A stretch of 9,878 bases of DNA from Bacteroidia bacterium (GCA_025999775.1 BNXT01000029.1:1-9878); one strand, 5' to 3'; shown: positions 1 through 6,000, counted from the first letter of the stretch. Program-made: numbers and translations. The notes: generated by a model not told the origin, from the sequence alone.

Positions 1-525
1 ATTGAAAATATTGTACAACACGCCCAATGGTATGATTTCCGAAATCATCCATACAGGAGGAAAGGGATTAGAATAGTTACTCTTAAAATGTTCGATAAAC
101 TCCTCCTTGCTTTTATCAATTTCAGATTGTATAAGGGTAGTCGTTTTTGTGAATATAAGATGATTGCTGAAATTTACAACGTTTGTCATCCAAAACACAT
201 CGCCCAGTCCATCGCTTATCAGATTATTCATTGCGCTACGAATAGCAACTTCTATTTTTTCGATTTCATTAAAAAGCAATATCCGTAATTTACGGTCGAA
301 GCGGTACATATCAAGCGCCATGTCGAAAGTAGCATCATCTTTATATAAATGGTTTTCTTTTGGTGTTTTCAGCAAAGGGTGCAAATAAGCACTCAACCGG
401 TAGTAGCCGATGTTAGTAAGATAACTGACAACTTTTTGTTCATCAGTGATTGACAGACCCCGACTTTTCAACAGAGGAATTAAATTCTGTGGCAGAGTAC
501 AAGTTTTAGTGTAATTGATTTTCAT
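1..525 (-). CDS. Abi_2 (AbiD/AbiF-like) family protein, 5' part only, cut by the window edge
   Basis: The frame is open from the ATG at 525-523 to base 1, giving the first 175 residues. The pattern is that of the Abi_2 family: LKSRGLS (19-25), a YL-x-NIGYYRLSAYLHPLL stretch (35-52), LDMYRFDRKLR (71-81), FNEIEKIEVAIRS (85-97) and PPVWMISEIIPLGVL (156-170). Members are roughly 300 residues, so the C-terminal 40% or so is missing. Family proteins abort phage infection or act as toxins, and are placed among HEPN RNases. The usual RNxxAH motif lies in the C-terminal part, so catalytic competence cannot be judged here. The central helix has R96-x4-N101, without the histidine of an Rx4H motif. No Shine-Dalgarno sequence is visible before the ATG, but a hairpin plus T-run ends 8 bases ahead of it. 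Family call strong; the choice of AbiD or AbiF and the biological role are inferred. Confidence 0.9.
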   Translation of the reverse strand, partial: MKINYTKTCTLPQNLIPLLKSRGLSITDEQKVVSYLTNIGYYRLSAYLHPLLKTPKENHLYKDDATFDMALDMYRFDRKLRILLFNEIEKIEVAIRSAMNNLISDGLGDVFWMTNVVNFSNHLIFTKTTTLIQSEIDKSKEEFIEHFKSNYSNPFPPVWMISEIIPLGVLYNIFN

Positions 526-533
526 GACTATAT

Positions 534-581
534 AAAAAAAACGACCCGCTGATTTGAGCATTGTAAAGAGGCTTAGCGGGT
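534..581 (-). terminator. Intrinsic terminator or attenuator just before the abi start
   Basis: A GC-rich 7-bp perfect stem (581-575 with 550-544) is followed after two bases by eight T residues (541-534 on the minus strand). Only ATATAGTC separates the T-run from the abi ATG. The 24-base loop is long for a classic intrinsic terminator, which lowers certainty. If it works, the abi gene is transcribed only by read-through. Confidence 0.55.
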
Positions 582-587
582 ACTGGT
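534..587 (-). ncRNA. Candidate short structured RNA upstream of the abi gene
   Basis: A good promoter (592-623) is followed at once by about 50 bases holding a hairpin and an 8-base T-run, so a discrete transcript of roughly 50 nt is expected. It would begin near 587 and end near 534. Its core is a perfect 7-bp stem, ACCCGCT (581-575) with AGCGGGT (550-544), around a 24-base region with little obvious internal pairing. No reading frame of useful length fits inside. Known context: structured RNAs have been described upstream of Abi_2 genes (the abiF RNA motif), and type III toxin-antitoxin loci place an RNA and a terminator directly before the toxin. I cannot align this sequence to those families. 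It may instead be only the attenuating leader of the abi mRNA. Confidence 0.5.
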
Positions 588-591
588 ACTG

Positions 592-623
592 CAAAGGTAC
601 AACAATTTTTCCAAACCACCAAA
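592..623 (-). promoter_or_regulatory. Bacteroidota-type promoter for the abi-upstream RNA and abi gene
   Basis: On the minus strand TTTG (623-620) and TACCTTTG (599-592) are separated by exactly 20 bases, matching the TTTG / TAnnTTTG consensus of the Bacteroidota primary sigma factor. A second TTTG at 615-612 is too close to serve as the -33 box. Three GGTAC units (plus strand 579-583, 585-589 and 596-600) cluster over the -7 box and the start region. Confidence 0.7.
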
Positions 624-829
624 TTTTTTTTGGATTTTTTTCTCTTCTTAATCACAAAAACTACTTATGCACAATAAGCAAGTGGACAATCCGTAGGATG
701 CACGACAAATTCCCCATTTTCGGGAGATTTCTCAATTCTCAATTTTTTTGAGCACGCAGATAACGCAGATTAAACGGATTTTCGCAGATAAAGAAAAAAA
801 CTTCACACTCCAAACTCCACACTCCAAAC
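624..829. other. Gene-free intergenic stretch between abi and rubrerythrin
   Basis: Between the abi promoter and the rubrerythrin stop no reading frame has coding character. The left half is AT-rich with T and A runs. The right half carries short degenerate repeats, listed separately. No clear terminator for rubrerythrin was found. Confidence 0.7.
754..792. repeat. Degenerate ~10-base tandem units (ACGCAGATTA-like)
   Basis: Four imperfect units follow one another: ACGCAGATA (754-762), ACGCAGATTA (763-772), AACGGATTTT (773-782) and CGCAGATAAA (783-792). From memory, similar GCAGATTAACGGATT-type strings occur in many Bacteroidota intergenic regions. I know of no function. Confidence 0.7.
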
Positions 830-833
830 TCAA
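803..833. repeat. 14-base tandem repeat overlapping the rubrerythrin stop
   Basis: Two copies of a 14-base unit, TCACACTCCAAACT (803-816) and CCACACTCCAAACT (817-830), differ at one base and are followed by CAA. The second copy reaches the first base of the rubrerythrin stop codon (TGA, plus-strand 832-830). It looks like low-complexity intergenic sequence that has grown up to the gene end. Confidence 0.75.
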
Positions 834-1402
834 TACGCCGGGACATGCCATTGGAAGTATGCTTGTGGGTGCTTGCATGCGGGACAAACTATTGGCGCTT
901 TTGTACCTTCATGAACATAACCACAATTGCGGCAGTACCATAATACGCTTTCCGGTTTTTCAAAAATCGAGCCATCCGTAAGGTTTTGGAGTAATTTGCG
1001 ATAGCGTATTTCGTGGCGTTCTTCCACTTTAGCTATTTGGCGAAAAGCATTCGCGATTTCAGGGAACCCCTCTTTATCGGCTATTGTAGCACATTCCGGA
1101 TAAGCAAGCGTCCATTCTTCGTGTTCACCCTCTGCAGCGGCTGCCAGATTTTCTTTAGTGGTCGCAATAACGCCGGCAGGATAGGTCGTGGTGATCTCTA
1201 CCATACCGCCTTCAAGAAATTTAAAGAATACTTTTGCATGTTCACGTTCTTGCTCCGCTGTTTCTAAAAAAAGTGCGGCAATCTGTTCATAGCCTTCCTT
1301 TTTGGCAACACTGGAAAAATAAGTATAACGTGTCCGCGCTTGCGATTCGCCTGCAAACGATGCCAATAAGTTCTTTTCTGTTTGTGTGCCCTTGATGCTC
1401 AT
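830..1402 (-). CDS. rbr: Rubrerythrin
   Basis: A 190-residue cytoplasmic peroxide reductase that lowers H2O2 to water in anaerobes and microaerophiles, using electrons passed from NADH via rubredoxin-type partners. The N-terminal four-helix di-iron domain keeps the expected ligands: E19 (FAGES), E52 and H55 (AEQEREH), E93 and E96 (GEHEEW), E127 and H130 (VEERH). A C-terminal rubredoxin-like iron site follows, with C157-x2-C160 and C173-P-A-C176. Length and domain order match classical rubrerythrin, so it should be complete and active. The ATG at 1402-1400 gives the standard MSIKGTQTEKNLLASFAGES start. The gene stands alone, and its promoter faces that of rdgB. Peroxide control is likely from the family, but no PerR or OxyR site could be identified by eye. 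Confidence 0.96.
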   Translation of the reverse strand: MSIKGTQTEKNLLASFAGESQARTRYTYFSSVAKKEGYEQIAALFLETAEQEREHAKVFFKFLEGGMVEITTTYPAGVIATTKENLAAAAEGEHEEWTLAYPECATIADKEGFPEIANAFRQIAKVEERHEIRYRKLLQNLTDGSIFEKPESVLWYCRNCGYVHEGTKAPIVCPACKHPQAYFQWHVPAY

Positions 1403-1411
1403 AATATTTAA

Positions 1412-1443
1412 TTTGAATTTATCATAGTTTTTTCGTACCTTTG
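1412..1443 (+). promoter_or_regulatory. Promoter for the rdgB-era cluster
   Basis: TTTG (1412-1415) and TACCTTTG (1436-1443) are 20 bases apart, a full match to the Bacteroidota consensus. Transcription would start around 1449, leaving a 5' leader of about 50 bases before the rdgB ATG. The leader runs through the rubrerythrin promoter. Confidence 0.7.
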
Positions 1444-1458
1444 TGAATAGATACTCTA

Positions 1459-1489
1459 CAAAGGTAACAAAATTTTTAGAAATAGCAAA
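1459..1489 (-). promoter_or_regulatory. Promoter for rubrerythrin
   Basis: On the minus strand TTTG (1489-1486) and TACCTTTG (1466-1459) are 19 bases apart. Together with the opposing promoter this forms a 9-base inverted repeat, TACCTTTGT (1436-1444) with ACAAAGGTA (1458-1466), whose arms are simply the two -7 boxes. The rubrerythrin leader would be about 50 bases. Confidence 0.68.
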
Positions 1490-1497
1490 GTTAGTCT

Positions 1498-2097
1498 ATG
1501 AATTTAGTATTTGCCACACATAATCAGCACAAATTGCAGGAGGCACAGTCCAAACTGTTACAATCTGCTCCGTTTGTTGCACTTGTGAGTTTGGATACGT
1601 TAGGATTTACGGAAGATATACCGGAAACCGGAGACACATTACAAGAGAATGCATTACAGAAAGCACAAGCGGTCTATAATCGGTACGGAATACCCTGTTT
1701 CTCCGATGATACAGGTTTAGAAATAGAGGCTTTAGGTGGCGCTCCGGGTGTATATTCTGCTCGCTTTGCAGGCGAACATTGCAGTTTTGAGGATAATATG
1801 TGTAAAGTATTACAATTGCTTGACGGTCAAACAAATCGTAAAGCCTGTTTCAAGACCGTTATTGCTTTGATAGTATCCACTACAACGCATTATTTCTTTG
1901 AAGGACACATTGAAGGGACTATCCACACCGAACGAAAGGGCATTGAGGGTTTTGGTTACGATCCAATCTTTGTGCCATGCGATGATATACAAACCTTTGC
2001 AGAGATGCCGCTTTCCGAAAAAAACAAACGTAGCCATCGAGCATTGGCATTAGATAAACTCATTCAATTTTTGAAAGACAATGAAGCCAAACTATAA
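1498..2097 (+). CDS. rdgB: RdgB/HAM1 non-canonical purine NTP pyrophosphatase
   Basis: A 199-residue house-cleaning enzyme that hydrolyses dITP, ITP and XTP to the monophosphate plus pyrophosphate, keeping deaminated purines out of DNA and RNA. All family landmarks are in place: the substrate loop ATHNQHK (6-12), the metal-binding SDDTG (69-73) followed by LEIEALGGAPGVYSARFAG, GFGYDP (151-156), and the closing EKNKRSHRA (174-182). Length is typical. The ATG at 1498 begins the usual beta strand (MNLVFATHN) and lies about 50 bases after a consensus promoter. Its last 17 bases overlap the next gene, which points to co-transcription and translational coupling. Confidence 0.95.
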   Translation: MNLVFATHNQHKLQEAQSKLLQSAPFVALVSLDTLGFTEDIPETGDTLQENALQKAQAVYNRYGIPCFSDDTGLEIEALGGAPGVYSARFAGEHCSFEDNMCKVLQLLDGQTNRKACFKTVIALIVSTTTHYFFEGHIEGTIHTERKGIEGFGYDPIFVPCDDIQTFAEMPLSEKNKRSHRALALDKLIQFLKDNEAKL

Positions 2098-3766
2098 GTG
2101 GATATACCATCTCAGCTTGCTGAGTTTCATTATAATTACCGGATTCTATTACAATCTGCGTTCAACTTATAATCTGGCGGCAAACGAGCTATTTCGGATT
2201 ATCAATCACAGTGGAGCATGGATAGATGTTGTCTCTTGGTGGCGGCTACCAAGCTTAACGCCTGTGTTTTTGGCAGTCAACTTTGGATGCAGTCTGCAAT
2301 GTATAGCTATTCTCTACTCCATTGCCACGCCGTTGTTATTGTATGTTATTTTCTTAATGTGCACGTATCTACTAAAAAAAGAACATAGCGGCTTTGTGCT
2401 GTCAGGCGCACTTTTAGGTGTAAACACCGCATTCTTTATGGGGAAACACGACACGTTGGAAGCTATGGCATGGGGGTATATGGGATGTTTGATAATACAG
2501 CGACTATGTATAAAATATAGAGATACCAAGTCCTTTCGTATGATAAGTACGTGGGGTATGTTCCTTTTTGCGACGTTTGTAATGCTAATGCACCTTACAC
2601 CAATAACCACATTCAACGACGAGGTTTTAAAAAGTGGTTTTTATTTTACAAATGGGTTCAGATTCCTTTTTGAAAAAGGATTGCCGATTTATATCTTTAT
2701 GCTCTTGTTAGGTAGCTACATTGCACTGTTTTTATTTGAGAAAAAACATTCTGTTAACTTCCTATTCGGCATCTTGTTTTATGTTTTGATAGTTATTCGA
2801 CAGTCCGGTTTTTCCATAGATTTTGAAAATCTTTTGTTACCCTTAGTTTTTTGGGGGGTCTGGCTATTTTCTGAAACAGTTTTGATCTACCCAAAACATG
2901 TCCAAACCAAGTTTTGGATAGTATCGGTTGTATTGCTGATAGGCGCTTTTGGCGCTTTGCGGTTTCAAACAACTTATCAGCAACGGTACAATTACATGAA
3001 AACATTTTTACAAGCCGCCGAAAATACTGGTCATTCTAAGATTTCTATGTTTCATGAATTGCAGCGCGTTAATAAATACATCAATCCACGGTATGTTGCT
3101 GTGGAAATGACGCTTGTGTCCACTTTGCTACAACACCCACCCACGACTGTTTATTTTTACGATACACTACGTCATCCGGAGCAAACGACGGGTCTTATTG
3201 TGGATGAAGTACATACGTACAAAACCTTGAACACAAACTATTTTCCATTTAAAGATTCTACCTACACTGAGATATTTACACCTCTCTTGGAACATATTGT
3301 TATTGTAGATGTTTCTTGCGGTGCAGAACATTACGCATCGGATCAAGGCATCCCATACCTTCCCGATGAAAATCATACCAAAGTAAAATTTTTCCATGTT
3401 GAGAATAGAGTTGCTTCCAATGCCTACGAAGGAGACTACGCTATGGAAGCTACGCGCAGTAGTCCCTACGTGTTTTCAACGCGCATTTCCGATGTGCAAC
3501 CCTACGATATGATGCGTGTAACAGTTTTAAGAAAAGGTAGTGAGGAAGGGCATTTAGTGATCAGCGATCCTTTCGGAGGCAAAATTTTCTACACCAAAGA
3601 ACACCGTATTATGCCCATGAACGATACGGCGTGGCAAGAGCTATCTATTCTTATTGAAATACCGCCTAATATAACTTCTTTAAGCGTTTATGGATGGAAT
3701 AGTACCAACGGAAATTCAATCGTTTATTACGATAATATGCATATCTACACTTGGCGAAAACAATAA
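2081..3766 (+). CDS. Large uncharacterised membrane protein with a C-terminal soluble domain
   Basis: A 561-residue protein I cannot assign to a named family. Residues 8 to about 294 hold some nine or ten hydrophobic segments (roughly 8-24, 59-79, 80-98, 103-120, 128-143, 155-175, 201-219, 225-240, 250-270 and 277-294). The rest, about 265 residues, is soluble and probably extracytoplasmic. Its last ~120 residues (AYEGDYAME at 448-456, a W at 518, and the closing IVYYDNMHIYTW at 547-558) resemble the beta-sandwich carbohydrate-binding-like modules that end in a YFDN-type strand. The multi-membrane-then-soluble layout recalls membrane glycosyltransferases and O-antigen-type proteins, but I see no catalytic signature, such as a clear acidic motif in the first outer loop. 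The ATG at 2081 lies inside the rdgB end, and its stop is 4 bases before era. The frame is certain; the function is unknown. Confidence 0.88.
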   Translation: MKPNYKWIYHLSLLSFIIITGFYYNLRSTYNLAANELFRIINHSGAWIDVVSWWRLPSLTPVFLAVNFGCSLQCIAILYSIATPLLLYVIFLMCTYLLKKEHSGFVLSGALLGVNTAFFMGKHDTLEAMAWGYMGCLIIQRLCIKYRDTKSFRMISTWGMFLFATFVMLMHLTPITTFNDEVLKSGFYFTNGFRFLFEKGLPIYIFMLLLGSYIALFLFEKKHSVNFLFGILFYVLIVIRQSGFSIDFENLLLPLVFWGVWLFSETVLIYPKHVQTKFWIVSVVLLIGAFGALRFQTTYQQRYNYMKTFLQAAENTGHSKISMFHELQRVNKYINPRYVAVEMTLVSTLLQHPPTTVYFYDTLRHPEQTTGLIVDEVHTYKTLNTNYFPFKDSTYTEIFTPLLEHIVIVDVSCGAEHYASDQGIPYLPDENHTKVKFFHVENRVASNAYEGDYAMEATRSSPYVFSTRISDVQPYDMMRVTVLRKGSEEGHLVISDPFGGKIFYTKEHRIMPMNDTAWQELSILIEIPPNITSLSVYGWNSTNGNSIVYYDNMHIYTWRKQ

Positions 3767-3770
3767 CATC

Positions 3771-4649
3771 ATGGCACATAAATCCGGTTTCGTAAATATT
3801 ATCGGCAATCCCAATGCAGGCAAATCCACCTTAATGAACGTTTTAGTGGGCGACAAACTGTCAATCATCACACCTAAAGCACAGACCACACGGCAGCGCA
3901 TACTGGGCATCTGCAATACCGATGAGTATCAAATTATTTTTTCCGACACTCCGGGCATGGTTAATCCTCACTATAAATTGCATCAAGCTATGATCAACAG
4001 TATCAAAGCGACTTTGCAGGATGCCGACGTGTTTTTGTTAATCTCTGACAGAGGTGAAGACTTTAAGAATGAAGATATTATTCGAGATATTCAACAATCT
4101 AAAATACCTGTTATCCTGCTTCTCAACAAGATTGATTTATCATCACAAGAAGAGATTGCTACGCAAATTGAGCGATGGCAGACTAAGCTTCCCGATGCGG
4201 CGATATTACCGGTATCAGCGCTGCATAAATTCAATACGCAATCGGTCATGGATATGATTTTGGAACGTCTGCCGGAAGCGCCACCCTACTACCCCAAAGA
4301 CGAAGTATCCGACCGACCGCTACGCTTCTTTGTGACGGAAATCTTGCGTGAACAAATCTTGATACACTATCAAAAAGAGATTCCTTACTCGGTAGAAGTG
4401 GTAGTAGATACGTATGAGGAAACCGATGATATAGACAAGATTCGCTGTCTAATCTATGTGGAACGCGAATCGCAAAAGCATATTATTATTGGCAAAGAAG
4501 GTGCAGCGCTCAAACGTGTCGGTAAAAATGCTCGTCTGCAAATGGAGCAGTTTTTAGGTAAAAAGGTGTTTTTGCAAATCTTCGTTAAAGTGATAAAAGA
4601 TTGGCGTAACGACGAAAAAGTCCTGAAAAAATTCGGGTACAACACGTGA
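3771..4649 (+). CDS. era: Era GTPase, ribosome assembly factor
   Basis: A 292-residue Ras-like GTPase that binds the 3' end of 16S rRNA and helps 30S subunit maturation. The GTPase domain has the P-loop G12-NPNA-GKS (12-19), the switch I region TTRQR (39-43), DTPG (59-62), NKID (119-122) and SAL (149-151). A C-terminal KH domain follows, with the RNA-binding IIGKEG loop (239-244) and KRVGKNAR. The frame is open upstream to an ATG at 3690, but that would add 27 non-homologous residues inside the preceding gene. The ATG at 3771, 4 bases after that gene's stop, gives the canonical MAHKSGFVNIIGNPNAGKS. The stop is followed after 3 bases by a perfect palindrome. It should be expressed with rdgB and the membrane protein. 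Confidence 0.97.
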   Translation: MAHKSGFVNIIGNPNAGKSTLMNVLVGDKLSIITPKAQTTRQRILGICNTDEYQIIFSDTPGMVNPHYKLHQAMINSIKATLQDADVFLLISDRGEDFKNEDIIRDIQQSKIPVILLLNKIDLSSQEEIATQIERWQTKLPDAAILPVSALHKFNTQSVMDMILERLPEAPPYYPKDEVSDRPLRFFVTEILREQILIHYQKEIPYSVEVVVDTYEETDDIDKIRCLIYVERESQKHIIIGKEGAALKRVGKNARLQMEQFLGKKVFLQIFVKVIKDWRNDEKVLKKFGYNT

Positions 4650-4652
4650 TTA

Positions 4653-4681
4653 GTAGGGGCGGGTTTCAAACCCGCCCCTAC
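4653..4681. repeat. Perfect 29-base REP-like palindrome, copy 1
   Basis: The arms GTAGGGGCGGGTTT (4653-4666) and AAACCCGCCCCTAC (4668-4681) are exact reverse complements around one central C. It begins 3 bases after the era stop. An identical copy lies at 7012-7040. A GTAG foot on a strong hairpin is the hallmark of REP elements moved by TnpA-REP (RAYT) enzymes. No such enzyme is in this window. Confidence 0.85.
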
Positions 4682-4712
4682 AGCAACGTCAATATCACCC
4701 ACCCAAATAAAC

Positions 4713-4747
4713 AATCCTGCAAATCCTAAAATCTTGTAAATCCTGAT
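4713..4747. repeat. Degenerate ~9-base tandem units (AATCCTGCA-like)
   Basis: AATCCT recurs at 4713, 4722 and 4739 with an AATCTT variant at 4730, a period of about nine bases. The unit style is like the ACGCAGATTA tract at 754-792: short, imperfect and in gene-free DNA. Confidence 0.6.
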
Positions 4748-4760
4748 TCAGACATTGACC

Positions 4761-4788
4761 GTAGAGACGTAGCATGCTACGTCTCTAC
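4761..4788. repeat. Perfect 28-base palindrome, second REP-like family
   Basis: GTAGAGACGTAGCA (4761-4774) and TGCTACGTCTCTAC (4775-4788) are exact reverse complements with no spacer. Like the 29-base element it starts GTAG and ends CTAC, but the interior is unrelated. From memory, sequences of the type GTAGAGACG...CGTCTCTAC are common in Bacteroidota and other phyla. Confidence 0.85.
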
Positions 4789-4833
4789 AATCGCAATCGT
4801 AACGGCATAGTGCATACCTCGCCATCCTCTGTT

Positions 4834-4861
4834 GTAGGGGATTGCGAGTCAAGCCCGCAAT
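4834..4861. repeat. Imperfect palindrome with GTAGGGG foot
   Basis: GTAGGGG leads into ATTGCG (4841-4846), a 9-base middle and CGCAAT (4856-4861). It shares the GTAGGGG start of the 29-base element but not its 3' end. The string GCGAGTCAAGCCCGC recalls the widely scattered ATTGCGGGCTTGAC-type intergenic repeats; this is from memory and unverified. Confidence 0.6.
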
Positions 4862-4878
4862 GACGACCTTATGAAATC

Positions 4879-4969
4879 TTGCCTTTCAGGCAATAGTTGA
4901 GCGTGTGCCACTTTTCACCGCAAACTGCGCTACGCTTGTATGCGGTTATGAAAATCACGCCCTTCGGGC
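4879..4969. repeat. Cluster of three small hairpins
   Basis: Three hairpins follow one another. TTGCCT-TTC-AGGCAA spans 4879-4893. A longer imperfect hairpin has outer arms ACCGCA (4917-4922) and TGCGGT (4941-4946) and an inner GCG/CGC pair. GCCC-TTC-GGGC spans 4959-4969. The two small ones share a TTC loop and a Y-rich/R-rich stem, as if related. Together they may be one composite repeat of about 90 bases. Confidence 0.6.
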
Positions 4970-5021
4970 AGAATAGGTCGTTTTATTAGAGAAATTAGGT
5001 GTGAATGAGGTTCCTGTAGCG

Positions 5022-5951
5022 CTACTTCCCCTTGATTTGAGAGAACCCTTTGCCGTAAACGCCGGTAACCGTACCGATACTGGTAAAGGCTTCGGGGTCA
5101 TGGGCTTTCACAACACGTAAAATATCCTGTATCTCATTCTTAAGTACCACTACCATCAATATTTCGGTATCTTTTTTGGAATACCATCCCTTACCATGAA
5201 TAACCGTAACCCCTCGATGATGATTGCTTGCAATATCTTCAGCGATAATCTCATGCTGTGTGGAAAAAATAAACATTTGCACAGATTGTTGTGAGCCAAG
5301 CAGTACCAAATCAATAGTATAGGCTGTGATTGCCATCACGACAAAGCCGTACACCACAATACGAAACGCTTCCATCGCCGGTTTTCCCATAAACAAGTAA
5401 AACACCACAAACGCGGAACTGATGATAACTACATCGGCATAAAGGATCACCTTACCCGGAGTGATGTCCCGATATTTATTGATAATCAAGGCTAATATAT
5501 CCGTACCGCCTGTACTGCCGCCGGCTTTAAAAATGGAGCCTATGCACAATCCTATGAGAATACCGCCAATGACAGCAGACATCGCTTTGTCATCTCCCAA
5601 AAACGGCTCGGTGATATAACTTTGTGCAATATTGATAAACACTGAAATCGCCACAATAGCGCTAATTGTTTTTACCCCAAAGCCCTTTCCCAGAATCTTC
5701 AAAGCAATCACTATCAATATCGCATTGAGCGCTAACGAAGTATAACCCACAGGAATCATCTTACCGGAAGCGTAATACACAAGCGTCCCAATACCATTGA
5801 GACCTCCCGAAACAATTTCGGAATTGATGACAAACCCGACAAGCGTAACAGAATACAACGCTAAAAAGAACAAAATCGTCAAATCATTTCTGATTTCCGT
5901 CGCAAGACTTTGTTTGGAAAACACCTTAGCAGGTTTAATTTTTACATTCAT
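5022..5951 (-). CDS. YitT family membrane protein (DUF161 + DUF2179)
   Basis: A 309-residue inner-membrane protein. About six hydrophobic segments (roughly 26-44, 68-88, 94-112, 124-142, 165-187 and 197-217) form the YitT_membrane part, with the family's glycine-rich AGGSTGGTDILA signature at 143-154. The C-terminal cytoplasmic DUF2179 domain (about 224-302) shows the usual RGVTVIHGKGWYSKKD and the TGVYGKGF ending. The transport substrate of the family is not established to my knowledge, so no role is assigned. It lies 49 bases downstream of the aldo/keto reductase gene on the same strand and may share its transcript. A TAATTTTG at 5978-5971 could be a -7 box but has no -33 partner. The stop codon sits inside a 10-base GTAGCGCTAC palindrome. 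Confidence 0.93.
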   Translation of the reverse strand: MNVKIKPAKVFSKQSLATEIRNDLTILFFLALYSVTLVGFVINSEIVSGGLNGIGTLVYYASGKMIPVGYTSLALNAILIVIALKILGKGFGVKTISAIVAISVFINIAQSYITEPFLGDDKAMSAVIGGILIGLCIGSIFKAGGSTGGTDILALIINKYRDITPGKVILYADVVIISSAFVVFYLFMGKPAMEAFRIVVYGFVVMAITAYTIDLVLLGSQQSVQMFIFSTQHEIIAEDIASNHHRGVTVIHGKGWYSKKDTEILMVVVLKNEIQDILRVVKAHDPEAFTSIGTVTGVYGKGFSQIKGK

Positions 5952-6000
5952 AATCTCAGTTATAGAGATACAAAATTACAAAAAAAAATTGACTTATAGG

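Larger units (their letters stand above)
4650..5021. other. Gene-free, palindrome-rich spacer between convergent era and yitT-like genes
   Basis: No reading frame here has coding character. The 372 bases hold at least six separate palindromes or hairpins plus a short-period repeat tract, and little else. It lies between two gene 3' ends, where insertions do least harm. None of the hairpins is followed by a convincing T-run on either strand, so they are not classic terminators. Confidence 0.8.

Noticed and set aside
88..388. Plus-strand frames inside the abi region
   Set aside because: They lie opposite a clear Abi_2 reading frame that is open to the window edge, and their products have no recognisable pattern.
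748..981. Plus-strand reading frame across the repeats and the rubrerythrin end
   Set aside because: It is a shadow of the rubrerythrin gene read on the wrong strand and starts in low-complexity repeats. It shows no protein family features.
1436..1466. 9-base inverted repeat between rubrerythrin and rdgB as a regulator operator
   Set aside because: Both arms are the -7 boxes of two opposing promoters, which explains the symmetry without a binding protein.
3690..3770. A 27-codon N-terminal extension of Era starting at 3690
   Set aside because: It would lie inside the end of the membrane-protein gene and has no Era-like sequence. The ATG at 3771 gives the canonical N-terminus and normal length.
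5016..5025. GTAGCGCTAC palindrome at the stop of the YitT gene as another REP element
   Set aside because: At ten bases it can occur by chance. It has no flanking extension and only the common GTAG/CTAC ends.
5971..5978. TAATTTTG as the promoter of the YitT gene
   Set aside because: It fits the -7 box, but no TTTG lies 19-21 bases upstream, and the gene can be read from the aldo/keto reductase transcript.
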